NCBI RefSeq assembly: GCF_039534915.1
Contig: NZ_BAAAWE010000001.1
Location: forward strand, 2,976,001-3,040,000
Source: Streptomyces roseofulvus
GTDB taxonomy: Bacteria > Actinomycetota > Actinomycetes > Streptomycetales > Streptomycetaceae
Length of the DNA stretch: 64,000 bases
Direction: 5' to 3'
This document shows, piece by piece, positions 15,441-24,264 of this stretch. The notes below the pieces were generated by a model, which was not told where the DNA came from, ran no database searches, and was given only the letters and a program-made list of their open reading frames with translations. Position 1 is the stretch's first letter. Each line of letters opens with the position of its first letter. The translations under genes and the position numbers were made by a program.

Positions 15441-16065
15441 CGAGCGCCCGGTTGACCGCGTCGAGCCGGGTGGTGGCCTCCAGCTTGGCGAAGATGTTCC
15501 GCAGGTGCCGCTTGACCGTCCCCTCGGTGATGCCGAGCCGGCGCCCGATCTGACGGTTGCTCATGGCCTGGGCCACGCACTGGAGCACCTCGCGCTCGCG
15601 CGAGGTGAGGACGGGCGCCTCCGGGGTGTCCGCCGCCCGGCGCGGGGCGGCGGGCCGACGGGGTGTGAAGACGGTGGTGCCGCCGGCCACCGTGCTGTGG
15701 ATGGCCGAGAGCAGCATGTCGCGGCTGGCCGACTTGTGGAGGTAGCCGGAGGCGCCGTCGGCGAGCAGGGTCTGCACCAGGTCCCCGTCGTCGTGCATGG
15801 TGAGCACGACGACGCGGGCGCCGGGGGCGACGGCCCGGAGCTGCCGCAGGGTGGCCTGCGGTCCGGGCCCCGGCATCTCCAGGTCGAGCAGGACGACATC
15901 GGGCTGCAGCCGGGTGGCGAGCCGGACCGTCGTCGGACCGTCCACGGCCTCGCCGACCACCTCGATGTCCGGTTCCTTGGCCAGCATGGTGCAGAGCGCG
16001 CCGCGCAGCAGGGTGTGGTCGTCGGCGGCGAGGATCCGCACCACCTCGGGGGCGTCCTCGCTCAT
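15418..16065 (-). CDS. NarL/LuxR-family response regulator
   Basis: A 215-residue two-component regulator. The receiver domain (1-125) has the acidic pair ILAADDH, phospho-acceptor Asp in VVLLDLEMPG, Thr in VVLTMHDD and Lys in YLHKSA. The C-terminal LuxR HTH (about 150-210) reads LTSREREVLQCVAQAMSNRQIG and ITEGTVKRHLRNIFAKL. Its start overlaps the kinase stop by four bases, so the pair is co-translated. Targets are unknown; adjacency suggests the biosynthetic locus. Confidence 0.93.
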   Translation of the reverse strand: MSEDAPEVVRILAADDHTLLRGALCTMLAKEPDIEVVGEAVDGPTTVRLATRLQPDVVLLDLEMPGPGPQATLRQLRAVAPGARVVVLTMHDDGDLVQTLLADGASGYLHKSASRDMLLSAIHSTVAGGTTVFTPRRPAAPRRAADTPEAPVLTSREREVLQCVAQAMSNRQIGRRLGITEGTVKRHLRNIFAKLEATTRLDAVNRALAARLIGW

Positions 16066-17162
16066 GCGCTGATCCCCAGCGCGCCCTCGGTACTGCGCAG
16101 CGGGACGCGGAAGACGACGCTGGTGCCCCGGCCGGGCGGGCCGCTGAGGCTCAGGGTGCCGCCGAGCGCGGCGATCCGCTCCCGCATGGACGCCAGGCCG
16201 TTGCCCCGGAGCAGGGCCGCCGCAGGGGCGCCGATCCCCTTGCCGTCGTCGGTGACCCGGCCCTCCAGGCCGTGGCGGTCGACGGCGACCCGGACGCGCA
16301 CCTCGGCGGCGCCGGAGTGGGCGAAGCTGTTGCGCAGGCACTCCCGCAGGACGAGGAAGACCTCGTCCTGGTGGAGCGGGGGCAGCCGGTCGACGGGGCC
16401 GCTCACCTGGATGTCGACCTCGGTGCCGGCCGGCCGGGTGACGGCCGCGTAGTTCATCAGGTGGCTGCGCAGTCCGGTCCCGCCCTGCTGCGGCACCCGG
16501 AGGCCGCTGACGAGTTCGCGGACGAAGCCGAAGGTGTCCAGGAGGGCGGCCTTGGCGGAGTCGATCCGGTCCTGGGCGTCGTCCGGGCGGTCCTGTTCCA
16601 GCTCGTGGAGCTCCAGATACCTCAGGGCGAGGCCGAGGTTGCTGCCGATCCGGTCGTGGACCTCGCGGGCCAGCCGGCTTCCGCGGTCGACGGAGGGCAG
16701 GTCGGCGCCGCGCATGAGGAAGGCGTCGTAGCCGATCTCGGCCGCGGTCACCCGGGCGTCGATGGCGCGGGTGAGGGCCCGGACGGCGGCGAGGCCGCGG
16801 GGCAGTGCCTCGTCGGGGCCCAGCCCGGCGAGCATGCCGGGCAGGGCGTCGAGGACGACGTCCCGCAGGATGCGGGCGGCCCGGAGCGACTCCCGGGCGG
16901 GGATGTGCTGGACGGCGCGCCGGGCGCCGAGTTCCAGCGAGGCGAACTCGGCGTCGAGCTGTCCGGCGGGCAGTTCCTCGCAGTCGTCGTGGAGGGTGCG
17001 CTGGCACTCCGCCACGATGTGGCGGGCCTGCTGGGCGCACTCCGCCCAGACGTTCTCGTCCGAGGCGAGGACGCTGCCGACGGCCCGGAGGCGGTCGGCG
17101 TATTCGGCGATGATTGCGTTCGTGACGTCTGGCGAGCAGACGCCACATCTCGTAGCGGTCAT
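16062..17162 (-). CDS. Soluble NarL-type sensor histidine kinase
   Basis: A 366-residue histidine kinase without transmembrane helices, so a cytoplasmic signal is expected. The first ~170 residues form an unrecognised helical sensor region that begins TATRCGVCSPDV, with a CxxC. HisKA_3 follows with the phosphorylated His in SRLAREVHDRIGSNLGLALRYL. The HATPase domain has the N box (ECLRNSFAHSGA), DDGKGIG and GNGLASMRERI. The start at 17162 is the first in-frame ATG. Upstream lies an AT-richer promoter region with an inverted repeat. It phosphorylates the overlapping response regulator. Confidence 0.92.
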   Translation of the reverse strand: MTATRCGVCSPDVTNAIIAEYADRLRAVGSVLASDENVWAECAQQARHIVAECQRTLHDDCEELPAGQLDAEFASLELGARRAVQHIPARESLRAARILRDVVLDALPGMLAGLGPDEALPRGLAAVRALTRAIDARVTAAEIGYDAFLMRGADLPSVDRGSRLAREVHDRIGSNLGLALRYLELHELEQDRPDDAQDRIDSAKAALLDTFGFVRELVSGLRVPQQGGTGLRSHLMNYAAVTRPAGTEVDIQVSGPVDRLPPLHQDEVFLVLRECLRNSFAHSGAAEVRVRVAVDRHGLEGRVTDDGKGIGAPAAALLRGNGLASMRERIAALGGTLSLSGPPGRGTSVVFRVPLRSTEGALGISA

Positions 17163-17555
17163 GACAGCTTCCCCCTCAGCGCTATCCGCGACCGGCCATG
17201 GTCACCGGAGGCTGTGCGGCCCTCCGAACGCATGGTTGGTCGACTGATCATCATATAGATGTGTGTCAGTCACTCCACGAATGCATAGCCCTACGGTTAC
17301 ATGCGCCGATCCCCCCGGACAACCCCGTTAGTTCGCAGGTCAAGGGCGTACTGCGGGTACGACGACAGCCCGTCCGGCCGGGCCGGACGGGACTCCTCCC
17401 GAAGCGGTCCGGGCCCCCTTGCCCCACCGCGCGGAGAGACGTCACCGAGGGCCTCCCGGTTCACCGCCGGGGACGTGAGAAGGGACACCGGAGGGCTCCG
17501 GCGGCCCCGCTCGCCCGTGACGGGAGGCGTCGATGCGCTCAGAGTGACGTGTGCG
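17163..17555. other. Gene-free control region upstream of the kinase
   Basis: No supportable gene lies in this ~390-bp gap. Near the kinase, GACTGA (17242-17247) and TCAGTC (17266-17271) form an inverted repeat flanking an unusually AT-rich stretch. That stretch contains a -10-like TATGAT on the minus strand. Further away, CCCGTCCGG (17369-17377) and CCGGACGGG (17383-17391) make a 9-bp hairpin with a 5-base loop, possibly ending the MBL transcript that arrives on the minus strand. Confidence 0.5.
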
Positions 17556-18491
17556 TCAGCAACAGTCCCCGCCGGCGGTGGTCGCCAGCGGCTCCCAGCG
17601 GTGCCGGCCGCCGTCGGTGACGACCCGTCCGAAGACGACGTCGGCGAAGTGCCCGGCGAATCCCACCGTGTCGGGCCGGGTCAGTTCCTTCAGGATCCGC
17701 AGCCGGGTGTCCACCGCGATGTCCCGGCCCGCGTCGACGAGCACCCGCCACTCGGGGCGCTCGATCTGCACGGCGCTGTGCAGCGCGTCGCCGAGCACCA
17801 GCATCCGGCGGTCGCCCGAGGTGATCACGTACGAGGTGTGCCCGTCCGTGTGACCGGGGGTCGCCCAGGCCGTCACGCCGGGGAAGACCTCCTCGCCGTC
17901 CAGGACCCCGACGGCCTTGCCCCGCAGCTCGCGGGCGAGGAAGTCCGGGAAGGTGCCGCTCCAGTGCGCCCACTCGTACCGGGAGGTGACGTACCGCGCC
18001 CGGCGGAAGTGGAGTCCGGGGCCGTCGGCGGCCGGGCTGAAGGCCCAGCCGACGTGGTCCTCGTGGAGGTGGGTGAAGGCGACCGTGTCGATCGCGTCGA
18101 CGTCCACCCCGCACGCCGCCAGGCTCGCGGGCAGCCGCCCGCCCTCCTCGACGCCGAGGAACGGATAGCTGTCGGCGGACTCGGTCCGGCGCCGCCCGTA
18201 CCCGGTGTCGATGAGCAGGGCCCGGCCGCGGTGCTCCACCAGGAGGCCGCCCACGGACGCCATGAGATGCCCGTCGCCGTCGAGATGGGCGGCGTACCGC
18301 TCCCAGGTCTCCCCGGTGGTGCCGGGGAACCAGGCACGGGGCGCGAGCTGGACGAAGCCGTCGGCGAGATAGGTCAGACGGTGCTCGCCGAAGTCGAGCG
18401 AGCGCACGGGCGAGAAGCGGTGGAGCCGCTCGCCGAGTCCACTCGGCGTTCGGTCCGGCCGCGGCCCGGGGTCATGCGCGTCTGATAACAC
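17556..18491 (-). CDS. MBL-fold metallo-hydrolase, probably leaderless with TTA as codon 2
   Basis: A zinc hydrolase of the metallo-beta-lactamase fold; substrate unknown (lactonase and small-ester hydrolase are both possible). The metal motif is FTHLHEDHVGW (HxHxDH), followed by TPGHTDGHTSYV, LGDALH and a C-terminal His (FAGHF). The start is uncertain. GTG 18563 overlaps the TetR stop and gives 335 residues. GTG 18491 sits where a TTGTCG/TAACGT promoter would start transcription. GTG 18407 is nearer the conserved domain but lacks an RBS. With the first two, the coding region includes a TTA codon at 18486-18488. Confidence 0.8.
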   Translation of the reverse strand: MLSDAHDPGPRPDRTPSGLGERLHRFSPVRSLDFGEHRLTYLADGFVQLAPRAWFPGTTGETWERYAAHLDGDGHLMASVGGLLVEHRGRALLIDTGYGRRRTESADSYPFLGVEEGGRLPASLAACGVDVDAIDTVAFTHLHEDHVGWAFSPAADGPGLHFRRARYVTSRYEWAHWSGTFPDFLARELRGKAVGVLDGEEVFPGVTAWATPGHTDGHTSYVITSGDRRMLVLGDALHSAVQIERPEWRVLVDAGRDIAVDTRLRILKELTRPDTVGFAGHFADVVFGRVVTDGGRHRWEPLATTAGGDCC

Positions 18492-18528
18492 GTCAACGAC
18501 GTTAGTGGGAAGACCCGTGCATCGACAA
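18490..18528 (-). promoter_or_regulatory. Promoter and inverted repeat before the MBL gene
   Basis: On the minus strand a -35-like TTGTCG (18528-18523) and -10-like TAACGT (18504-18499) are 18 bp apart, predicting transcription from about 18492. This is just before GTG 18491. The inverted repeat ACGTC-AAC-GACGT (18490-18502) covers the -10 and start region and is a plausible site for the TetR protein encoded upstream. Confidence 0.5.
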
Positions 18529-18559
18529 GACGTGTTCTCGTGGGCTCGGCCACGGTCCG

Positions 18560-19279
18560 TCACTCCGCGGGTCCGGCCGTCCGCGCCAGGGTCGCCGCCG
18601 CGCTGTCCAGCAGCATCTCCAGGGCCGTCGGGTAGGCGCTGGTGTTCATGCGGGCGACCAGACGGGGTGCGGTGGCGGCGATGTGCGGGTGGGTGGTGGC
18701 CGGGAGGCGCGCGTACGTGGCCTGCCAGACGGCCTCGTCGGCGGCGCGGGCGGTGTGCGGGAGGGCGAGGGCCGCAGCGTCGAGGGCGGCGAAGGCGAGG
18801 GCCTGGTCGATGAAGGCGTGGTAGACGCGTGCCGCTTCGGCGTCGGGCAGGCCGGCCGTGCGCAGCACGCCGAGGACGGCCTCGTCGGCGGCGATCTCGT
18901 GCGACCGGCCGCTGACCCGGCTGGCGGTGAGGATCGCCGCCTGCGGGTGGGCGAGATACGCGGAGTGGACGCGCAGGCCGAGCTCGCGCAGATCGGCCCG
19001 CCAGTCCCCGGTGGGCGCCCAGCCGCGCAGGGCGCGGCCGGCGAGTTCGTCGCCGACGGCGAGCAGGAGGTCGTCGGTGCCGCGGAAGTAGCGGTAGAGG
19101 CTGCTGGGGTCGGCACCGAGGGCCGCGCCGAGGCGGCGCACGGTCAGCCCGTCCCTGCCGTGCTCCTGGAGCATGCGCAGGGCGGTCTCGATGTAGAGCC
19201 GCTCGGAGAGCACGACGCCTCCCGCCTTGACGGGCTTTCGACGGCGTCGCTCCCCCTCCGGCACCACTTTCTTAGGCAT
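18560..19279 (-). CDS. TetR-family transcriptional regulator
   Basis: A 239-residue one-component repressor. The N-terminal HTH (about 25-75) reads LSERLYIETALRMLQEHGRDGLTVRRLGAALGADPSSLYRYFRG. The C-terminal ligand domain resembles TetR_C-type regulators of efflux or degradation genes. ATG 19279 has AGGAGAGGAG upstream. Its stop overlaps GTG 18563, so it may form a unit with the MBL hydrolase gene, while the saccharopine dehydrogenase-like gene is divergent. Either neighbour could be its target. Confidence 0.88.
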   Translation of the reverse strand: MPKKVVPEGERRRRKPVKAGGVVLSERLYIETALRMLQEHGRDGLTVRRLGAALGADPSSLYRYFRGTDDLLLAVGDELAGRALRGWAPTGDWRADLRELGLRVHSAYLAHPQAAILTASRVSGRSHEIAADEAVLGVLRTAGLPDAEAARVYHAFIDQALAFAALDAAALALPHTARAADEAVWQATYARLPATTHPHIAATAPRLVARMNTSAYPTALEMLLDSAAATLARTAGPAE

Positions 19280-19406
19280 GAGAACGCTCCTCTCCTCTTC
19301 TTCCCAGGTTATGCCAACGCCGTTGACCGGTCTCCGGGCGGACGGCTTTCATGGGCGCACTCCCGGGACCTGTCTTCTTCCTCACGATGAGAGGTGGTTT
19401 GTCGAT

Positions 19407-20618
19407 ATGCGCGTCCTGCTCGTCGGTGCCGGTGGTGTGGGAACCGCCGTCACCCGCATCGCCGCCCGCCGCTCCTTCCTCGGCCACATGGTGGTGGCCG
19501 ACTACGACCTGTCCCGCGCCGAGGCGGCCGTCGCCGCGCTCGGCGGGTCCGGCGGACGGTTCAGCGCCGCCCGGATCGACGCCTCCGACCGGGCCGCGGT
19601 CACCGCCCTCCTGGAGCGCGAGCGCTGCGACGTCCTGCTGAACGCGACCGACCCGCGGTTCGTGCCGCCGCTCTTCGAGGCCGCGCTGGCGGCCGGGGCG
19701 CACTACCTGGACATGGCGATGTCGCTGTCCCGGCCGCACCCCGAGCGCCCGTACGAGGAGTGCGGGGTGAAGCTCGGCGACGCCCAGTTCGTGCGGGCGG
19801 CGGAGTGGGAGAAGGCGGGCCGGCTGGCGCTCGTCGGCCTCGGCGTGGAGCCGGGCCTCTCGGACGTCTTCGCCCGCTACGCCGCCGAGGAACTCTTCGA
19901 CTCCATCGAGGAGATCGGGGTCCGCGACGGCGCGAACCTCACCGTCGACGGCTACGACTTCGCGCCGTCGTTCTCCATCTGGACCACCATCGAGGAGTGC
20001 CTGAACCCGCCGGTGGTGTGGGAGGCGGACCGCGGCTGGTTCACCACGCCGCCGTTCAGCGAGCCGGAGGTCTTCGACTTCCCCGAGGGCATCGGCCCGG
20101 TGGAGTGCGTGAACGTGGAGCACGAGGAGGTGCTGCTGATCCCCCGCTGGGTGGACGCCCGCCGGGTCACCTTCAAGTACGGCCTCGGCGAGGAGTTCAT
20201 CCGGACGCTGAAGGAGCTGCACCGGGTGGGGCTCGACCGCACGGAGCCGGTGACCCTGCCGGACGGCACCCGGGTCTCCCCGCGCGACGTCGTCGCGGCC
20301 TGTCTGCCCGACCCGGCCACGCTCGGCGACCGGATGCGCGGCAAGACCTGCGCCGGCACCTGGGTGAAGGGCCTGAAGGACGGGGCGCCGCGCGAGGTGT
20401 ACCTGTACCACGTCGTCGACAACGAGTGGTCGATGCGCGAGTACGGCTCCCAGGCCGTCGTCTGGCAGACCGCCGTCAACCCGGTCGTCGCCCTCGAACT
20501 CCTCGCCACCGGCGTCTGGTCCGGCTCGGGCGTGCTCGGCCCCGAGGCCCTCGACCCGCGTCCCTTCCTGGACCTCCTCACGGAGTACGGGTCCCCCTGG
20601 GGGCTGCGCGAGCAGTGA
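19407..20618 (+). CDS. Saccharopine dehydrogenase-like NAD(P)-binding protein
   Basis: A 403-residue oxidoreductase-type protein. The N-terminal Rossmann motif is MRVLLVGAGGVG with acidic residue in VVADYD. The rest matches the saccharopine dehydrogenase C-terminal fold (GLGVEPGLSDVFARYAAEEL; WSMREYGSQAVVWQTAVNP). The reaction is probably NAD(P)-linked amino-acid or carboxynorspermidine-type chemistry; the true substrate is unknown. GAGAGGTGG precedes ATG 19407. It is divergent from the TetR gene over 127 bp. Confidence 0.85.
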   Translation: MRVLLVGAGGVGTAVTRIAARRSFLGHMVVADYDLSRAEAAVAALGGSGGRFSAARIDASDRAAVTALLERERCDVLLNATDPRFVPPLFEAALAAGAHYLDMAMSLSRPHPERPYEECGVKLGDAQFVRAAEWEKAGRLALVGLGVEPGLSDVFARYAAEELFDSIEEIGVRDGANLTVDGYDFAPSFSIWTTIEECLNPPVVWEADRGWFTTPPFSEPEVFDFPEGIGPVECVNVEHEEVLLIPRWVDARRVTFKYGLGEEFIRTLKELHRVGLDRTEPVTLPDGTRVSPRDVVAACLPDPATLGDRMRGKTCAGTWVKGLKDGAPREVYLYHVVDNEWSMREYGSQAVVWQTAVNPVVALELLATGVWSGSGVLGPEALDPRPFLDLLTEYGSPWGLREQ

Positions 20619-20658
20619 GGCACCGGGACTGTCGGTGCCGCCCGTCACAATCGGAGCC

Positions 20659-21831
20659 ATGACCGCGACCGCGCCGCCCGCCCTCACCGCCCGCGCCCTC
20701 AACCGGGCCACGCTCGCCCGCCAGTCGCTGCTGGCCCGGGAGCCGGTCGGCGTCGAGGAGGCGGTGCGGCGGGCGGTGGCGCTCCAGGCACAGCAGCCCG
20801 GCTCGCCGTACGTGGCGCTGTGGAACCGGGTGGCGGACTTCGACCCGGCCGGACTCGACGCCGCCGTCGAGGGGTTCCGGCTGGTCCGCTCGACCCTGAT
20901 GCGGATCACCCTGCACCTCGTCCACGCCGACGACTACCGGCCCTTCCGGGAGGCGGTGGAGCCGACGCTGCGCGGCAGCCGGCTGCGCGACCGCCGGTTC
21001 ACGGAGACCGGGATCACCCCGGAGGACGCGGACGCCCTGCTGCCGGAGCTCCTCGCCTACGCGGACCGGCCGCGCACCGGCGACGAACTGCGGGCGCGGG
21101 CCGAGGAGTCGTGGGGCGGCGGGAGCCTCACCCCGACGGCCGGACGGCTGCTGCGGCAGTACGCGCCGCTGTGGCACGTGCCGAGCGGCCCGCCGTGGCA
21201 GTACCCCGTCTCGCCCGGTTTCGTCGCGGCGCGACCCGAACCGGTGCGGACCGGCCCGGAGGCAGCGGCCGCGGGCCTGGAGACGCTGGCCCGCCGCTAT
21301 CTGGCGGGCTTCGGGCCCGCGTCGGCGGCGGACCTGGCCCAGTTCGGCCTGGTGCAGCGCGGCCGGGCCCGGGCGGCGCTCGACGCGCTGGTCCGGGAGG
21401 GCGCGGCCGAGCTCCTGGAGGGGCCGGCCGGGGCGGTGCTCTACGACCTGCCGGGCGCGGTCCGCCCGGACGGGGACGCGCCGGCCCCGCCACGCCTGAT
21501 GGCGATGTGGGACAGCACGCTGCTGGCGTACGCGGACCGCGGCCGGATCGTCCCGGCCGCGTACCGCGGGCACGTCATACGGATCAACGGCGACGTGCTG
21601 CCCACCCTGCTGGTCGACGGGTACGTGGCCGGGGCCTGGCGGCCGGTCGACGGCGGGATCGAGGCGGCCGCCTTCCACCCGCTGACGCCCGCCGACTGGG
21701 ACGGCCTCGCGGCCGAGGCGGCGTCCCTGGGGCGGCTGCTCGCCGACCGCGATCCGCGGGTCTACGGGCGGTACGACCACTGGTGGGCGAAGGGCCTGCC
21801 GGCGGTGGAGACGCGGGTGCTGCCGTACTGA
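20659..21831 (+). CDS. Winged-helix (HTH_42) protein related to AlkZ/AlkX DNA glycosylases
   Basis: A 390-residue protein of the HTH_42 superfamily. Residues 40-50 read VALQAQQPGSP, giving the QxQ motif (Gln43, Gln45). This matches the catalytic QxQ of E. coli AlkZ (YcaQ), which unhooks interstrand crosslinks and alkylated bases. A second winged region lies near 230-280 (LARRYLAGFGPASAADLAQFGL). It may repair DNA alkylated by toxic metabolites, but many family members are uncharacterised. The start at 20659 has CGGAG nearby; an upstream GTG 20635 is possible. Confidence 0.75.
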   Translation: MTATAPPALTARALNRATLARQSLLAREPVGVEEAVRRAVALQAQQPGSPYVALWNRVADFDPAGLDAAVEGFRLVRSTLMRITLHLVHADDYRPFREAVEPTLRGSRLRDRRFTETGITPEDADALLPELLAYADRPRTGDELRARAEESWGGGSLTPTAGRLLRQYAPLWHVPSGPPWQYPVSPGFVAARPEPVRTGPEAAAAGLETLARRYLAGFGPASAADLAQFGLVQRGRARAALDALVREGAAELLEGPAGAVLYDLPGAVRPDGDAPAPPRLMAMWDSTLLAYADRGRIVPAAYRGHVIRINGDVLPTLLVDGYVAGAWRPVDGGIEAAAFHPLTPADWDGLAAEAASLGRLLADRDPRVYGRYDHWWAKGLPAVETRVLPY

Positions 21832-22032
21832 CCGGGCGCGGACCCCCATTGCCAGCCCCCGGGAAGGCCCTTATCTTCGAGCCACACCTACGGACCGGGA
21901 TGCTCGTCAGTCCCGGGGCGGTCCGCCGTTCACGGGCCGGACGGCGGGGAGCGCACCACCGCGGGACGCGGGCGCGCTGGACGCCGGGCGTACGGGATAT
22001 CCGTATCCGCGTACCCGCAGGAGCTGAGCTGC

Positions 22033-22953
22033 ATGAGCAAGCACGTTCTGGCCCAGAACCAGTACGGCAAGGCCGAGAACCGCATCGTCCGCATCGCCCG
22101 CCGTGGCGGCGAGGACGGCGCCTGGCACGAGATCCGCGACCTGAACGTGTCGGTGGCGCTGCGCGGCGAGTACCGCGACGTCCACCTGACCGGTGACAAC
22201 GCCAACTGCCTGCCGACCGACACCACCAAGAACACCGTCTACGCCTTCGCCAAGGAGCACGGCGTCGACTCCCCCGAGGCGTTCGCGATCCTGCTCGCCC
22301 GGCACTTCGTGACCTCCCAGGAGGTGATCCGCGAGGCGCAGATCCGCGTCGAGGAGTTCGCCTGGGAGCGGATCCCGGTGCCGACCCGCAAGGAGCAGCA
22401 CTCCTTCGTCCGCAAGGGCCAGGAGGTCCGCACCGCGCAGGTCACGTACAGCGAGTCGACCGGTCTCCAGGTGCTGTCCGGGCTGAAGGACCTCACCGTG
22501 ATGAACTCGACCGACTCCGAGTTCCACGGCTTCATCAAGGACGAGTACACCACGCTCCAGGAGGCGTACGACCGGATCCTGGCCACCAAGGTCACCGCCC
22601 GCTGGGCGCACTCGGCCACGGCCGCGGCGGACCCGGAGCACGACTGGGACCGCTCCTACCGGAAGGCCCGCCGGCACATGCTGGAGGCGTTCGCGGAGAC
22701 GTACAGCTACTCGCTCCAGCAGACCCTGCACGCGATGGCCTGCCGGGTCCTCGACCACGTGCCGACGGTCAACGAGGTGCGGCTGAACCTGCCGAACAAG
22801 CACCACTTCCTGGTGGACCTGGAGCCGTTCGGCCTGAAGAACGAGAACGAGGTGTACTTCGCGGCGGACCGCATGTACGGCCTCATCGAGGGCACCGTCC
22901 ACCGCGACGGCGTCCAGCCGGTGATCGCCACCTCCGACTGGATCACCGCCTGA
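22033..22953 (+). CDS. pucL: Urate oxidase (uricase)
   Basis: A 306-residue cofactor-free uricase that oxidises urate to 5-hydroxyisourate in purine breakdown. The tunnelling-fold repeats show LAQNQYGKAENRIVRI, LPTDTTKNTVYAFAK and later SYSLQQTLHAMACRVLDHVP with VRLNLPNKHHFL. The conserved Thr and Lys of the catalytic dyad region are in TDTTKN. AGGAG precedes ATG 22033. Usual partners (HIU hydrolase, OHCU decarboxylase) are not in this window. An IS element inserted 27 bp after the stop may have separated it from a neighbour. Confidence 0.94.
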   Translation: MSKHVLAQNQYGKAENRIVRIARRGGEDGAWHEIRDLNVSVALRGEYRDVHLTGDNANCLPTDTTKNTVYAFAKEHGVDSPEAFAILLARHFVTSQEVIREAQIRVEEFAWERIPVPTRKEQHSFVRKGQEVRTAQVTYSESTGLQVLSGLKDLTVMNSTDSEFHGFIKDEYTTLQEAYDRILATKVTARWAHSATAAADPEHDWDRSYRKARRHMLEAFAETYSYSLQQTLHAMACRVLDHVPTVNEVRLNLPNKHHFLVDLEPFGLKNENEVYFAADRMYGLIEGTVHRDGVQPVIATSDWITA

Positions 22954-22980
22954 CGTACCGGCCACGGGCGGCCCGGCCTA

Positions 22981-24103
22981 GTGACCTGAGTCGGAGATTC
23001 GTCGTTGGTTGGGCATGAGTCGTCCTGGTCCGAAGATTCCGCCGTTGTCGGTCACTGACGCCCAGCGGGCGGTGCTGGAAGGCTGGTTGCGTCGCCGGAC
23101 GACGGCCCAGGCTCTGGCCCAGAGGTCGCGGATCGTGCTGGAGTGCGCCGAAGGCCACTCGATCATGGAGGTGTCCCGCCGGCTGCGGGTCACTCCGGAC
23201 ACGGTCCGCACCTGGCGGCGCCGGTTCATCGAACGCGGCTTGGACGGTTTGTGCGACGACCCGAGGCCCGGCGTCCCGAGGAAGATCACCGATGCCGACG
23301 TCGAGCGGGTGATCGTCAAGACGCTCGAGGAGACCCCGAAGAACGCGACCCACTGGTCGACGAGGTCGATGGCCGCGGCGACAGGCATGTCCCAGTCGAC
23401 GGTCTCGCGGATCTGGCGGGCGTTCGCGCTGGCGCCGCACCGGTCGCAGACGTTCAAGCTGTCGACCGATCCGTTGTTCATCGACAAGGTCCGCGACGTC
23501 GTCGGTCTGTATCTCGATCCGCCGGAGAAGGCTCTGGTGCTCTGCGTGGACGAGAAGTCGCAGATCCAGGCCCTGGACCGGTCCCAGCCGGTGCTGCCGA
23601 TGGTGCCTGGTGTTCCTGAACGCCGCAGCCACGACTATGTCCGGGCCGGCACCACGACCCTGTTCGCCGCGCTCGAAGTAGCCACCGGCAAGGTCATCGG
23701 CTCCCTCCACCGGCGCCACCGGGCAGCGGAGTTCAAGAAGTTCCTGACCAAGCTGGACAAGGAAGTCCCGGCTGATCTGCAGGTTCACCTGATCCTGGAC
23801 AACTACGCGACGCACAAGACACCCGACATCAAGAAGTGGCTGCTGGCCCATCCGCGGTTCCACCTGCATTTCACGCCGACCAGCGCGTCCTGGCTGAACC
23901 TGGTCGAGCGGTGGTTCGCCGAACTCACGCAGAAGAAGCTCAAGCGCGGCGTCCACCGCTCCGTCCAGGCCCTCGAACGCGACATCCGGGCCTGGCTCGC
24001 CGACTGGAACGAGCACCCCAGGCCCTTCGTCTGGACGAAAACCGCCGACGAGATTCTCGACAAGGTCGCCGCCTACTGCCGACGAATCTCTGACTCAGAT
24101 CAC
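22981..24103 (+). mobile_element. Complete IS630-family insertion sequence (1123 bp)
   Basis: The element is bounded by 24-bp inverted repeats: left GTGACCTGAGTCGGAGATTC... (22981-23004) and right (24080-24103), matching at 22 of 24 positions. TA is duplicated on each side (22979-22980 and 24104-24105), the hallmark of IS630/Tc1-type insertion. Ends and transposase are intact, so it could be mobile. The flanks indicate an original target CCTAGG. Confidence 0.92.
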
Positions 24104-24106
24104 TAG
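23015..24106 (+). CDS. IS630-family transposase
   Basis: A 363-residue DDE transposase. N-terminal HTH domains cover about residues 1-130 (SIMEVSRRLRVTPDTVRTWRRRF; GMSQSTVSRIWRAF). The DDE core shows LCVDEKSQIQ, VHLILDNYATHKT and SWLNLVERWFAELT, all catalytic acids present. ATG 23015 is the first good start. The stop TAG (24104-24106) lies outside the element: its TA is the duplicated target and its G is host DNA, so the reading frame ends only because of the insertion site. Confidence 0.93.
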   Translation: MSRPGPKIPPLSVTDAQRAVLEGWLRRRTTAQALAQRSRIVLECAEGHSIMEVSRRLRVTPDTVRTWRRRFIERGLDGLCDDPRPGVPRKITDADVERVIVKTLEETPKNATHWSTRSMAAATGMSQSTVSRIWRAFALAPHRSQTFKLSTDPLFIDKVRDVVGLYLDPPEKALVLCVDEKSQIQALDRSQPVLPMVPGVPERRSHDYVRAGTTTLFAALEVATGKVIGSLHRRHRAAEFKKFLTKLDKEVPADLQVHLILDNYATHKTPDIKKWLLAHPRFHLHFTPTSASWLNLVERWFAELTQKKLKRGVHRSVQALERDIRAWLADWNEHPRPFVWTKTADEILDKVAAYCRRISDSDH

Positions 24107-24264
24107 GTCGTTTCTTTCGGATCAGGCCGGATCAGGGAGCGGCGTCTGGTGCGTGCGCTCGCAAGGCGGAGGAGGGAGTCGACGCGGAGCGTTGCTGACT
24201 GACGACAACGCGGCGAGGGTGCGTGCCAGGCGTCGCGAGCCCGGCATGATCCGGAAGAGACGGC
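24107..24264. mobile_element. 158-bp inverted-repeat element (MITE-like or IS5-type remnant)
   Basis: The left end GTCGTTTCTTTCGGATCAGG... (24107-24130) and right end (24241-24264) are inverted repeats matching at 20 of 24 bases. CTAG flanks both sides (24103-24106 and 24265-24268), consistent with a 4-bp target duplication of IS5-type elements. No coding sequence fits inside. The IS630 element has inserted in the TA of its left CTAG, so this element was there first. Confidence 0.68.
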
